A stretch of DNA of 64,000 nt from Methylomicrobium sp. wino1 (GTDB lineage: Bacteria > Pseudomonadota > Gammaproteobacteria > Methylococcales > Methylomonadaceae). The stretch lies in NCBI RefSeq assembly GCF_003932755.1, contig NZ_CP024202.1, positions 1,302,001 through 1,366,000 on the forward strand, given 5' to 3'. Both the position numbers and the translations under genes were made by a program. The notes under the pieces were generated by a model, which saw only the letters and a list, made by a program, of their open reading frames with translations, was not told the origin of the DNA and made no database searches. Shown here piece after piece: positions 1 through 9,597 of the stretch (position 1 is the first letter of the stretch; each line of letters opens with the position of its first letter).

Positions 1-277
1 CGAGTTGGGCCAAATCCCCTCCGAAAAACACGAAATCGGGCTTCGGTACCAGTAGATTGGTTTCGGCCACCGCGCGAATCAGTCCCCGATCCCAATTGCG
101 GACGAAACGCGTACCTTCGATATGTTGAATATGGGCGTCGGAAATATAGGCGAACGTAAAATTTTCGGCCGTGTCGGCAAAGGCTAATTCAATCAGGCTA
201 ATCGGTAATGTGCTGCCGATGGCCGCAGCTCCCGCAGTCTTCAAAAAATTCCGGCGGCTTTTATGGATCGTATTCAT
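1..277 (-). CDS. Tat-exported metallophosphoesterase, C-terminus cut by window edge
   Basis: Only the first 92 or so residues are in the window; the frame is still open at base 1. The N-terminus has a twin-arginine signal (KSRRNFLKT) followed by a small-residue hydrophobic stretch ending near ELAFA, so export to the periplasm is likely. The mature part starts with a calcineurin-type metal motif (SDAHIQH, the D-x-H box) and has FFGGDLAQ, the second metal-binding GGD box, near the edge. These are hallmarks of metallophosphoesterases; the substrate cannot be told from this fragment. The ATG lies 14 bp after the stop of the di-haem peroxidase gene on the same strand, which suggests one transcript. 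Confidence 0.8.
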   Translation of the reverse strand, partial: MNTIHKSRRNFLKTAGAAAIGSTLPISLIELAFADTAENFTFAYISDAHIQHIEGTRFVRNWDRGLIRAVAETNLLVPKPDFVFFGGDLAQL

Positions 278-291
278 CGTTCAAGTCTCCT

Positions 292-1506
292 TCAATTAAC
301 CGCTAGAGCCGATTCGGGTTCGGCCGGTTTTTTAGGACTGGTCAATGCTTTCATGAACTCGACCAGATCGTCGATTTGCGTGCCGGTTAAATTGAGCGGA
401 CGTATGCCGCCGCTCAAGAAATCGTTGACGCGTGCGCTAGCATCCGCGACGCCGCCGTTGTTGTAATGCACGATGACTTCACGCAAGGTTTTCAGGCTGC
501 CGTCATGCATGTAGGGCGCGGTTAATTCGACATTGCGTAGCGTCGGCGTCTTGAATGCGCCGATCTTGTTCAATTCGTCGGTGACTGCGAAACGGCCGAG
601 TTCCGACGATTTCGGATCGGTCAAGACCATGATATCGACATCCTTATCTTGATTTTTCGCTTCGAGGAAGGCTTGCGTCAAGGCCGGAATATCCGGTTCG
701 ATAGAATCGATGCCGATACCGATATTATGAAAGCGGCTATCGGTGAAGGTCGCATTATCCTGTTCGATCACATGACAAGATACGCACCGGCCTTGTCCGA
801 TGAATAAGTTGAAGCCGCGAATTTGCGCATCGGTCATCGCATCGGTTTCGCCTTTGAAATAGAAACGGTCGAACGGCGAGTTGCCGGTGACTAGCGTACG
901 CTCGAAACTGGCAATCGCTTGTACGACATGATCGATCGTTAGCGCATCGCCCGCAACTTCAAAGACTTCTTGAAAAGACTGTTGATAATCCGGGTCGCTA
1001 CGAACGATGTCGAGAATCGGGTCGTGATTGGGCAGGCCGTGTTCGACCGGGTTGATAAACGGCTGTTTCGCTTGACTTTCGAGATCCGGTTCGCGTCCGT
1101 CCCAAAATTGGGAATGATAAAACGCCGCGTTCAGCACTGTCGGGGCATTGCGTGTGCCGGTCTTGCCGCTGTGGCCGACCGAAACGGGTAGATTGTCGGT
1201 GAAGGCCTTGCCGTCGTCATGGCAATTTGCGCAGCTGACCGTCCCGTCGATCGAAAAGCGTTTGTCGTGAAAGAGCTTGTTGCCAAGCGCAATCTTGGCC
1301 GGCGTTTGCGGATTATTTTCAGGAATCGGAACCGGCGGTAAACCGAGTAGTTTGTCTTCTTCGGAATAGCGGCTTGGCGGTGCGACTTGAGTCTGCGGAG
1401 GGGATGACGCAGAAGGCTCGAGCGGGTCGGTTTTCGGTGTCTCGGGCGATTGTTCACAACCGAACAAAACGACAATGCCGAGCGTCAATACGAGTGAATT
1501 GCGCAT
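292..1506 (-). CDS. Di-haem cytochrome c peroxidase (CCP/MauG family) lipoprotein
   Basis: A 404-residue protein with two c-type haem motifs, CANCH (N-terminal domain) and CVSCH (C-terminal domain), the pattern of bacterial di-haem cytochrome c peroxidases and MauG-like proteins. The N-terminus is a lipoprotein signal with lipobox LFGC, followed by a proline-rich linker, so the enzyme is probably anchored to a membrane facing the periplasm. Phrases such as FTDNLPVS and TLRNVELTAPYMHDGS are typical of the family. The ATG at 1506 is chosen over an upstream in-frame start at 1578 because AGGAGG sits 6 nt before it and because it gives a proper lipoprotein signal. Family role: hydrogen peroxide reduction or protein/cofactor oxidation; which one applies is not decidable here. 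Confidence 0.88.
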   Translation of the reverse strand: MRNSLVLTLGIVVLFGCEQSPETPKTDPLEPSASSPPQTQVAPPSRYSEEDKLLGLPPVPIPENNPQTPAKIALGNKLFHDKRFSIDGTVSCANCHDDGKAFTDNLPVSVGHSGKTGTRNAPTVLNAAFYHSQFWDGREPDLESQAKQPFINPVEHGLPNHDPILDIVRSDPDYQQSFQEVFEVAGDALTIDHVVQAIASFERTLVTGNSPFDRFYFKGETDAMTDAQIRGFNLFIGQGRCVSCHVIEQDNATFTDSRFHNIGIGIDSIEPDIPALTQAFLEAKNQDKDVDIMVLTDPKSSELGRFAVTDELNKIGAFKTPTLRNVELTAPYMHDGSLKTLREVIVHYNNGGVADASARVNDFLSGGIRPLNLTGTQIDDLVEFMKALTSPKKPAEPESALAVN

Positions 1507-1596
1507 TACGGTCCTCCTACAAAGAGAGAGAAGAGCTAGCTTGCATTGTAGTTCTGAAATCTTATTGTCACAAGACAATTGATTTTAGAGGATAGG

Positions 1597-3855
1597 TTAA
1601 TCGGTTGGTGGAAACAACGCGCCTAATTGTTCGGCAGGAAGCGGTTTGGAATATAAAAATCCTTGTCCGAGATGGCAACCCGCTTGCATTAAGTAATCGG
1701 CTTGTTCGGCATTTTCAATGCCTTCGGCAATGATATTCAAACGCATGTGACGGGCAATCGAAATGATGGAATGGACGATGACTTTATCGTCGGGGTCGTT
1801 CAAAATGTCCCGGACAAAGGAACGGTCGATCTTGATCGAATTAATCGGAAATTTTTTTAGATATGTCAGCGAGGAGTAACCGGTGCCGAAATCGTCCAAC
1901 GATACTGTCACGCCCATTTGCATCAATTGTTGCAAAATACGTATCACGGCGGACATATGTTGCATCATGACGGTTTCGGTGATTTCGATCTCTAAAAACC
2001 TGGCGTCAACCCCGGTACTATCCAGGCACTGCCTAATCGAATGGACCAAATCATTTTGCAGAAATTGCCGTGCCGATAGATTGACGCAAATTTTTTTTAA
2101 TAGCGGCTGATCTTGATCGCGCCAAATCTTGAATTGCTTGCAAGCGGTCTTTAAAACCCATTCTCCGATGGCAACGATCATACCGGTTTCTTCGGCGATC
2201 GGAATGAAGTCATCGGGTGAAATCAGTCCTTTTCTCGGGTGATTCCAACGTAATAACGCTTCGAAACCGATAATTTGATTCGGTGTTGTTTGTAAGTCGA
2301 TCAAAGGTTGATAGTATACGACCAATTCTTGGTTAGGCAGGGCATGATGCAGATCATTTTCCAGTGTACTGCGAGTGAGGGCCTCGGAGCGCATGCTATC
2401 GGAGAAGAGTTGGTAATTATTTCGTCCGGAAGCTTTTGCGTAATACATCGCAGCATCGGCATTCTTGATCAATTCACCGACCGAGGAGCCATCCTTCGGA
2501 AACAGCGTAACACCAATACTCGTTGATGTAATAAACTGGTTGCCGGATAAATCGAAAGGTTGCGATAACACGTCGAGTATTTTTTTGGCGATTTCGGCGC
2601 TGTGCTGTGCCGCACTCTGTTCGTCGACGAAATCGGTCAATAAAATAACGAATTCGTCGCCGCCGAAACGTGCGACCGTGTCGCTTTCTCGCACGCAGCC
2701 TCTGAGGCGTTTGGCCACATTTTGCAGTAATAAGTCGCCGGCAAAATGACCGAGGGTATCGTTGAGTATTTTGAAACGATCCAGGTCGAGAAAAAACACC
2801 GAAAGCCATAATTTATGGCGTACCGCTTGAACGATGCCTTGCTTGAGCCGGTCGTTCAATAAAGCGCGATTCGGCAGTTCGGTCAACGTATCGAAATAAG
2901 CCAATTGTTCGATTTGTTTCTCATTGAGTTTGCGTAGCGTGATATCGGAGAAGATGCCGATATAATGACTGACGCGACCGAATTTATCGTTGATGCGGCA
3001 AATGCTGAGCCATTCGGCGTATAAATCCCCATTTTTTCTACGGTTCCAGATTTCGCCTTGCCAGCAGCCTTCCTTGTTGATTTTTTGCCACATATCGCGG
3101 TAAAACGCCGGGCCTTGTCGTCCCGAGGAGAGAATTTTCGGTGTTCGGCCGATGACTTCGGCCGGTTTATAGCCCGTTACCGCGGTAAAAGCGAGATTTA
3201 TTTTGAGAATGGTCGTATCGGGCGCGGTAATCATGATGCCTTCCTGGCTATGCTCGAACACTTTCGCGGCAAGTTCTAGTTGCGCTTCCATTTTTTTGCG
3301 TTCGCCGATAGTAATGATATTGACCAGTAAACAATCCTGGTTGAAATCGACACTCGCGCCGGCTTGCTTTTTTATCAGGCGTCCGCTGAGTTCAACGTAA
3401 ATGGGCATTTTGTGCATATCGAGCAATCTCAACTCGATATGTTTTTCGTTCGGTTTTTTATAAAAGGCGCTGTAGCGCGCGTTAAAAATACTCAGATCGT
3501 CGGCATGAATAAAAGTCGCTAGAAACTTATCGCGTAATTCGCTATGACTTTTGCCGAGCATCTCTTGCACGGTCCGATTCGACTGCAAAATGCGTCCTTT
3601 TTCATCCAGTCTTAAAAAACCTACCGGCGCTAGGTCGAAAAGTGTAATAAAGTCGTTTCTTGACGTAATAAGTTGTTGCTGCGCTTCTACAAGCTGTTCG
3701 TTCTGCATGCGTAGTTCGATTTGATGCACGTTCAGTTCGTGAAATAGCGTCTGCAGATCATGCGGCGAAACCGCATCGAGATTGGCCGGCTCGAAATTGA
3801 TTAAGGATTCCGCTTCATGCCTTAGATCGTCGATATCCGCTGGATTGTTCTTCAT
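1597..3855 (-). CDS. PAS-PAS-GGDEF-EAL cyclic-di-GMP signalling protein
   Basis: About 752 residues with no membrane segment. After a short coiled N-terminus come two PAS domains (about residues 65-175 and 190-310), a diguanylate cyclase domain with intact GGDEF (RFGGDEF), and an EAL phosphodiesterase domain with intact EALLRW and DDFGTGYSS motifs. Both catalytic signatures are present, so it could make or degrade c-di-GMP; in such hybrids one activity usually dominates. The ATG at 3855 lies 13 bp after the stop of the CheB-CheR-PAS gene. A TTG at 3894 would overlap that gene by 26 bp and is less likely. The pairing suggests that c-di-GMP output is linked to the upstream sensor fusion. Confidence 0.88.
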   Translation of the reverse strand: MKNNPADIDDLRHEAESLINFEPANLDAVSPHDLQTLFHELNVHQIELRMQNEQLVEAQQQLITSRNDFITLFDLAPVGFLRLDEKGRILQSNRTVQEMLGKSHSELRDKFLATFIHADDLSIFNARYSAFYKKPNEKHIELRLLDMHKMPIYVELSGRLIKKQAGASVDFNQDCLLVNIITIGERKKMEAQLELAAKVFEHSQEGIMITAPDTTILKINLAFTAVTGYKPAEVIGRTPKILSSGRQGPAFYRDMWQKINKEGCWQGEIWNRRKNGDLYAEWLSICRINDKFGRVSHYIGIFSDITLRKLNEKQIEQLAYFDTLTELPNRALLNDRLKQGIVQAVRHKLWLSVFFLDLDRFKILNDTLGHFAGDLLLQNVAKRLRGCVRESDTVARFGGDEFVILLTDFVDEQSAAQHSAEIAKKILDVLSQPFDLSGNQFITSTSIGVTLFPKDGSSVGELIKNADAAMYYAKASGRNNYQLFSDSMRSEALTRSTLENDLHHALPNQELVVYYQPLIDLQTTPNQIIGFEALLRWNHPRKGLISPDDFIPIAEETGMIVAIGEWVLKTACKQFKIWRDQDQPLLKKICVNLSARQFLQNDLVHSIRQCLDSTGVDARFLEIEITETVMMQHMSAVIRILQQLMQMGVTVSLDDFGTGYSSLTYLKKFPINSIKIDRSFVRDILNDPDDKVIVHSIISIARHMRLNIIAEGIENAEQADYLMQAGCHLGQGFLYSKPLPAEQLGALFPPTD

Positions 3856-3868
3856 CGTGCGTACCGGT

Positions 3869-6800
3869 TTAGTGTCGTTGTTCGCTGACCGCAATCAAAA
3901 GCGCTTCTCCGGCGTGATCTCCGAGAACCGATGCGTTTATTTTGACGGCTAATTCTTGATGATCTTTGGTGACTCTTCGGGTCAATAAGGTTTGCGGGGC
4001 CGAACACCCCAGAGTCAATCCGGCGATAAAGTGCTGTACTTGCGTTTTGCCGGATTCGGGTGTTAGGTCTGCGATATTACGGCCTATGGCTTCTTGTTTT
4101 TGCCAACCGTATAAATTCTCGGCGCCATTGTTCCAGGCGGTTATTTTTCCTTGTGGGTCCAATAGAAGCAATGCTTCTTCGGTATCCATCACGAGCGAAG
4201 CAAGGCGTTGAAGGCAACTGACGCAATCGTTTTTAACCGCCGTCAGATGTGCGCTGATATCACGTTCGGTCAAGGCAATCAATTCGTTACCTTGGCTTTC
4301 GGAATAGAGCAACGAAGCCGTGACTGAAACATCGATCAATTTGCCGCTTTTGGTAATACGCCGAGCTTCAAATTGCGATACGGCTTCGCCTAGATGATTT
4401 TTTTGCAGTAGCTTAGTAGCGATCGAGATGTCGGCAGACGGCATCAGTGATTGAAATCTCATACTCAGCGCCTCCTGTTCAGTCCACCCGTACAGTTTTT
4501 CGGCGCCGCGGTTCCAGGTGACGATGTTGCCGTCCAAGTCCTGCAACGTGATCGCGTCGTCAGAATAAAGTACGAAATTAGCCAAGCGCTCGCGTTCCGT
4601 TTTTTCGCGGATCTTAAGCTCGGTTTCGGTGCGTTTTAATCGGTCGATATCGATGAAGGTCAGAATGATGCCGGCATAGGCATTGTCGGATATGGCGTAG
4701 GGTAAAACACGCAATAGATACCAATCGCCGTTGGCGGTTTGCAGTTCTTGTTCGATTGGTGTTTGATTTTCGGAAACTTCGTTGACGATTGTTTCCAGAT
4801 TGATGTCGAGAATCGAATGCGATAAATGAAAAAAAGGCCGGCCGAGATCGTTATCTCGGATATGAAATATCGACTCGAGTTGATGGGTAAAGCGTCTGAC
4901 TTCGAGGTTTTCGTCGACAAATAGTGTTGCGATATTGGTGCTGTTGAACAAATTATCCAAATCGTTATTGAGCTGCGTTAATTGGGTGATCTTGCCTTGA
5001 TATTCGGCGTTGACGGTGTACAACTCTTCATTGACCGATTGCAGTTCCTCGTTGGTACTTTGCAGTTCTTCGTTGCTGGCTAGTAATTCTTCATTGGTTG
5101 CTTGCAGCTCTTCGTTCGATGTTTCCAACTCCTCTACCGTCGCTTGCAGGTTTTCTCGCGTGAATTGTAATTCCTGCTCCAAATCGTTAATGCGTTGCCG
5201 GGCGTCCATGTCAACATCGTAGGATAAGGGTTCGGTCGAATGTGGCTGATTGAACTCGGTCGTTTCACTGATCATGACCGCGAGCAATTTTTCCTGGCTT
5301 TTCTTGCCGGGCAAGTTTTTGATGGTTAGTGTGACCGTTCTTAATTGATCATGGTCGTGAATGCGTATATTGGATAAGACGATTTCATTCGTGCCTTTTA
5401 ACGCTTTATTGATACCGGTTGCAATGGGTATTGCCAGATCTTTGATAACGATTTTCGTGACGTCGCTGCTGATTTTACCGCTCGGGTAGGATAAATAATC
5501 TCTGGCTTCACCGAAGGTATGCGAGATTTCCATGTTTTCGTTCACTAACATCGTGAACGGCAAAATATTTCCTGCAATGCCGTTGACGAAACGCTCCAGT
5601 GTCATGTCTTCAAAAAAACGGTTGATGGTTGGACGGTTGAAAGTCGTTGTGAAGGAAGGTTGAAAGCTAGAACCGGCGATTGGGCGTGACTCGAAAGGCG
5701 TAAGCCCTGCGGCTTTGTGTTTACCTTTGGAACGGTATAATTTGATTTTGGGGCCGATGCAGTCGAAATAATCAACCATATCGCCGATCGTTTCGCTGGT
5801 GCCAAGAAGTAGCAAGCCGTCCTTGGACAGCGAAAAATTGAATAATTCCAGGATTTTTTTCTGTAGAACCGGCTGCAGATAGATCAGTACGTTTCTACAA
5901 CTGATCATATGGATATTAGTGAATGGCGGGTCCTTGATCAGGTTATGTTGGGCGAAAACCACCATTTCCCTAATTTTTTGCGTCACTTGAAAATTGTCTT
6001 CCTTGCGTGAAAAATATTTGCTCAACAGTTCAGGCGGCACATCGGCGGCAATACTTTCGGGATACAAACCGGCACTCGCTTTCTCGATAGCGCTTTGATC
6101 GATATCGGTCGCGAATATTTTGACGCGGAAATAATATCCGCATTGCTCTCGATATTCGGCGAGTAACATTGCCAGCGAGTAAGCCTCTTCGCCAGTCGAG
6201 CAAGCGGTTACCCACAAACGCAAGTCATCTCCTTGCAATTGGCCGATCGATTTAGGCAGCCATTTTTCATTGAACTCTTGAAAAACCAATTCGTCCCGGA
6301 AAAAACAGGTCACACCGATCAAAAGCTCTTGATAGAGTGTATTGATTTCTCGCGGATTCGTTTCCATGAACCGGACATAGTCGGTTAGGTCGACAAGTTG
6401 ATTGATGCTGACCCGTCTCTCGATACGACGCATTACGGTACTGGGTTTGTAATAGGTAAAGTCGATTTTGCATTTTTCGCGTAGCAACGCGAAGATGCGG
6501 GTAATGCTGGTTCCTCCTTTTGGAATGATATCCGTTTCCAAGCTGCCGGAATAAGGATGTTTAATGAAGGATAATAACTGCGGCGGCATTTCGTCCGGCG
6601 CCAGAATAAAATCGGCCAGTCCGGTTCCGATTGCATTGTTCGGCATGCCGGTGAATTTGGCGGATTCTTCGTCTTGCACCATCACCATGCCGCCGTGTTC
6701 CTTGATTGCACGAATGCCGCGCGTGCCGTCGCTGCCGGTTCCGGACAAAATAATCGCAATCGCTCGATTCCCCGCATCCTCGGCTAGAGACCGCAAGAAG

Positions 6801-7144
6801 ATATCGACCGGCAGGTTAAGTCCTTCGGTTCGCACTTGTTCCTTGAGCAACAGCTTGCCGTGAAAAATGGTTAGGTTTTGGCGCGGGGGTATCAGATAAA
6901 TATGGTTTTGTGTGACCGCCATGCCATCCTCGATTCGATGGACAGGCATTTCGGTATGCTTGGACAGCAATTCGGCCATCAGGCTTTTATAATCGGGAGA
7001 AAGGTGCTGGACGACGACAAAAGCGAGTCCGGAATTAATCGGCATTTTCTTGAAGAACGATTCGATGGCTTCAAGGCCGCCGGCCGAGGCGCCGATGCCG
7101 ACGATATAAGGCGCCGTAGATTCGAAGGAAGTACCGTTTTCCAT
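3869..7144 (-). CDS. CheB-CheR-PAS fusion, chemotaxis-type methylesterase/methyltransferase
   Basis: A 1091-residue fusion. Residues about 12-190 are a CheB methylesterase domain with the catalytic serine in GASAGG (Ser20), a VQHLSP histidine and SGTGSDGT aspartate box, but no N-terminal receiver. CheR follows (about 215-470; FFRDE and the [17 protein letters not shown]-binding motif). A long coiled coil repeats NEELQ units (about 655-730; [18 protein letters not shown]), then three PAS domains run to the end. No kinase domain is present, unlike many relatives that end in HisKA/HATPase. The downstream PAS-GGDEF-EAL gene on the same strand is probably its output partner. The ATG at 7144 fits the CheB domain start. 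Confidence 0.9.
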   Translation of the reverse strand: MENGTSFESTAPYIVGIGASAGGLEAIESFFKKMPINSGLAFVVVQHLSPDYKSLMAELLSKHTEMPVHRIEDGMAVTQNHIYLIPPRQNLTIFHGKLLLKEQVRTEGLNLPVDIFLRSLAEDAGNRAIAIILSGTGSDGTRGIRAIKEHGGMVMVQDEESAKFTGMPNNAIGTGLADFILAPDEMPPQLLSFIKHPYSGSLETDIIPKGGTSITRIFALLREKCKIDFTYYKPSTVMRRIERRVSINQLVDLTDYVRFMETNPREINTLYQELLIGVTCFFRDELVFQEFNEKWLPKSIGQLQGDDLRLWVTACSTGEEAYSLAMLLAEYREQCGYYFRVKIFATDIDQSAIEKASAGLYPESIAADVPPELLSKYFSRKEDNFQVTQKIREMVVFAQHNLIKDPPFTNIHMISCRNVLIYLQPVLQKKILELFNFSLSKDGLLLLGTSETIGDMVDYFDCIGPKIKLYRSKGKHKAAGLTPFESRPIAGSSFQPSFTTTFNRPTINRFFEDMTLERFVNGIAGNILPFTMLVNENMEISHTFGEARDYLSYPSGKISSDVTKIVIKDLAIPIATGINKALKGTNEIVLSNIRIHDHDQLRTVTLTIKNLPGKKSQEKLLAVMISETTEFNQPHSTEPLSYDVDMDARQRINDLEQELQFTRENLQATVEELETSNEELQATNEELLASNEELQSTNEELQSVNEELYTVNAEYQGKITQLTQLNNDLDNLFNSTNIATLFVDENLEVRRFTHQLESIFHIRDNDLGRPFFHLSHSILDINLETIVNEVSENQTPIEQELQTANGDWYLLRVLPYAISDNAYAGIILTFIDIDRLKRTETELKIREKTERERLANFVLYSDDAITLQDLDGNIVTWNRGAEKLYGWTEQEALSMRFQSLMPSADISIATKLLQKNHLGEAVSQFEARRITKSGKLIDVSVTASLLYSESQGNELIALTERDISAHLTAVKNDCVSCLQRLASLVMDTEEALLLLDPQGKITAWNNGAENLYGWQKQEAIGRNIADLTPESGKTQVQHFIAGLTLGCSAPQTLLTRRVTKDHQELAVKINASVLGDHAGEALLIAVSEQRH

Positions 7145-7577
7145 TATTATGTTATTTATTTTAAGGTTAATCGGTCGGCTAAGACTAACATTTTAACTGT
7201 ACAAATGTTGAAATAAAAATACGGATTTTTACTTGTTTAGAGCAACCTAAAAATAACGCTTGAATCTATATGGGAATCTCTGCAACCCAATATACTCATC
7301 GTAGATCAAAATTCGGCACCGGGGGCCCGTCAAAGGACGCCGTGGATACATCCAGTAGGCAAAGCCTTTGCCGAGCACTCCGGCGCCTGCTTAAGCACTG
7401 CCGAAATTTGAAATGCGAAAGGTATAAAATTGACTGCGAAACAGTTTTTTGGATAATTATCCAACTTCAGCATTCCCTCTTACAGCAGCAATTTACAGTG
7501 CTTCTTCAGGTCCATCTGTTTTTTTAGGATTCAGGTTTTTCGGCATTGAAATTTTAATTTGAGAAATAAAAATAGGG
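7145..7577. other. Intergenic region carrying a family A repeat; no gene seen
   Basis: About 430 bp between two minus-strand genes. It contains the family A repeat at 7307-7410 and is otherwise AT-rich with no convincing reading frame. A promoter for the CheB-CheR fusion should lie in the right-hand third close to 7145-7260, which is AT-rich. Confidence 0.5.
7307..7410. repeat. Family A dispersed repeat, copy 1
   Basis: A 104-bp element bounded by near-perfect 12-bp inverted ends, CAAAATTCGGCA on the left and TGCCGAAATTTG on the right (one mismatch). The inner sequence has CCGGGG, GCCCGTCAAAGGACGCC and CGGCGCC near the right end. The same ends, and much of the interior, recur at 48469-48512 and 60597-60792. 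Downstream of the right end all copies share TGCGAAA followed by AGTATA or GGTATA. It looks like a small non-autonomous (MITE-like) or structured intergenic repeat. Confidence 0.65.
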
Positions 7578-8615
7578 TCATACGGAATTACTTTTTGCAC
7601 AGGCAATGTGTTCACCGGCAATATCCCGTTCGATAAACCTCGTAATTCGGTCTTCGCTAAAATTACTGTATGCCAGCAGCAGTTTCACATAGGCGCATTC
7701 GATCGATAGATTCCAAAGTATTCCGGCGCCTTGTTTGAGTAATTCGCGCGTACTTTCGTAGGCGCTATCGGAGTGTATCGACGGCGCCAGATAAACCGGA
7801 ATGCCCTGCTTCCGGCAACGTTCGATGAACGGTGTCAGAGAATAATCGGCGCCCCACTGCATCGAAGCGCAGGCGGTGCCGGAATGATAGAGGTCGTGCA
7901 ATACTGCGTCGATGCCATCCAAATTAAACAGCGTGTAAATCAACCCCGGATAAGGCCTGATTAATGCGATGCGCCTCGAGAAATCCGGTTTTAAATCGAA
8001 AGCCGCACCGACTTTGTTTTGAAGCGTGAAGAGCGGCTCGGAAAAAACGCCGTTTTCGAAACGGCAATAGCATTTGTTTTGCACGCTGATAAAATCGCCG
8101 CTGAGTTGCAGCGAAGAAGCCAGCCGGCTGCCCAAATGAATTTGCGTGCTTTCGCCCGCGTTTCGATATGGGACGAAAACGCCCGTTTCGCGGCGCTGAC
8201 GGATAAATTCGACCGCGGCGATAAAATTGTTCAAGCCGTTGGCCTCGGGATGATCAAGGGGGCGGTCGCTCGATACCAGCAGTATCGGTTTGTTTAACGC
8301 ATGGAAATAAAGGCTTAATGCAGCGGCGGTATAGGCTAAGGTATCGGTGCCGTGCGTGACGATGACGCCGTCGTATCGTTCCGGTTGCCCGTCCTCGATG
8401 GCTTTGATCAATGTTTCCCAGAAGACCGGCGTAATATTTTCGCTTAAAATTTGAACCGGTCGTATCGTTGTGAAGTCGATTTGTGAGTGTTCCGGATACT
8501 GTCGTTGAAATAGCTGCAGTAAACGGTAAGGCGCGTTGGCGGAAGTTGCGATCGTGCCGCAGGAAGCCTCCGAGCCGATCGTGCCGCCGGTAAATATAAG
8601 CAAAACGTTTTTCAT
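7578..8615 (-). CDS. L-asparaginase family protein (type I-like)
   Basis: 345 residues. The N-terminus MKNVLLIFTGGTIGS carries the asparaginase nucleophile motif TGGTIG (Thr12), and VTHGTDTLAYTAAALS is the second catalytic box (Thr-Asp pair). It has no signal peptide, so the enzyme should be cytoplasmic and hydrolyse asparagine to aspartate and ammonia, as in the AnsA branch. The open frame extends up to 8780, but the ATG at 8615 is chosen because the upstream residues do not fit the family and would cross into the divergent folA gene. The C-terminal half is less familiar, so substrate preference (Asn or Gln) is inferred only. Confidence 0.82.
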   Translation of the reverse strand: MKNVLLIFTGGTIGSEASCGTIATSANAPYRLLQLFQRQYPEHSQIDFTTIRPVQILSENITPVFWETLIKAIEDGQPERYDGVIVTHGTDTLAYTAAALSLYFHALNKPILLVSSDRPLDHPEANGLNNFIAAVEFIRQRRETGVFVPYRNAGESTQIHLGSRLASSLQLSGDFISVQNKCYCRFENGVFSEPLFTLQNKVGAAFDLKPDFSRRIALIRPYPGLIYTLFNLDGIDAVLHDLYHSGTACASMQWGADYSLTPFIERCRKQGIPVYLAPSIHSDSAYESTRELLKQGAGILWNLSIECAYVKLLLAYSNFSEDRITRFIERDIAGEHIACAKSNSV

Positions 8616-8673
8616 AGTATGATGAATTCCAAAACAAATCGTCCAAGAATAGCAAAGACCCTTTTTTAACAAA

Positions 8674-9165
8674 ATGAAAATATCTCTAATCGTCGCCATG
8701 TCCAGTAATCGCGTGATCGGTATCGATAACCGCTTGCCGTGGCATTTATCTGCGGACCTGAAAAAATTCAAGTCCATCACGATGGGATCGCCGATATTGA
8801 TGGGCCGTAAAACGTACGAGTCGATCGGCAGGCCATTGCCGGGCCGGACTAATATCGTTATTACGCGTAACCACGATTACCGGCCATCGGGCTGCGAGGT
8901 GTATAACGATATCGAGAGTGCGATGGAAAGTTGCCGCAGCCATTACGAAATTTTCGTAATCGGCGGCGCGACATTTTACGAAGCCATGCTGCCGATTGCC
9001 GATAGCCTATACCTAACCGAGGTTAGGCGGGTGTTCGAAGGCGATACTTTTTTTCCGGAAATCGAGGCTGATCATTGGTTGGAGACGCATCGTGAAGATA
9101 TTCACGACGACCCGGACGTTTCTTTCGGGTACAGTTTTGTAAAGTTGGAACGAATAAAAAAATAG
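8674..9165 (+). CDS. folA: Dihydrofolate reductase
   Basis: 163 residues, the normal length for bacterial DHFR. It starts MKISLIVAMSSNRVIG and has the substrate/cofactor motifs NRLPWHLSADLKKFK, MGRKTYESIGRPLPGR and VIGGATFYEAML. It reduces dihydrofolate to tetrahydrofolate with NADPH in the cytoplasm. It is divergent from the asparaginase gene with only 58 bp between the two start codons, so promoters for both must lie in that short gap. The ribosome binding site is weak (AT-rich run before the ATG). Confidence 0.95.
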   Translation: MKISLIVAMSSNRVIGIDNRLPWHLSADLKKFKSITMGSPILMGRKTYESIGRPLPGRTNIVITRNHDYRPSGCEVYNDIESAMESCRSHYEIFVIGGATFYEAMLPIADSLYLTEVRRVFEGDTFFPEIEADHWLETHREDIHDDPDVSFGYSFVKLERIKK

Positions 9166-9597
9166 TAAGTATTCAGACCGCCTTTTTCAAAGGTTATGTA
9201 TGCAGTAATAGTTGAAAACACCAACCACTACAGGAAGTACTTATAAACCCAAAGTAAATTAGGGCAACACATTAGGGCACTTTAAACTGCGTGTGGTGCT
9301 GCTGTGGTACGCACAGCGTACCCTACAGTCTTCAAGTTTTGAGATTGGTGTGGTATTAACTTTCGACTATTACGCGAACATAGCCTTTTCACAAGGAAGA
9401 GGCTAACAATTACGCCTGAATTGCGGTAATTTGCTGATGGGGTTTGAATACTTACAAAAATAAGTGGATTAATCTCAGTTTCCTAGTACATCGTAATAAC
9501 CAAGATGAACACAGCAGTGGGAGCAAGACCACGCGGTTAAGCGGTGTTGTTATCACGCATCCGTTCGAAAATTATAATTACAAATGAGGAAGGAATA
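9166..9597. other. Intergenic region upstream of the multicopper oxidase; no gene seen
   Basis: About 430 bp with only short frames. No CueR- or CopR-type operator could be recognised by eye. The last 20 bp hold the ribosome binding site of the oxidase (GAGGAAGG). An in-frame upstream start at 9544 exists but would add 18 residues in front of the Tat signal and is not preferred. Confidence 0.4.
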
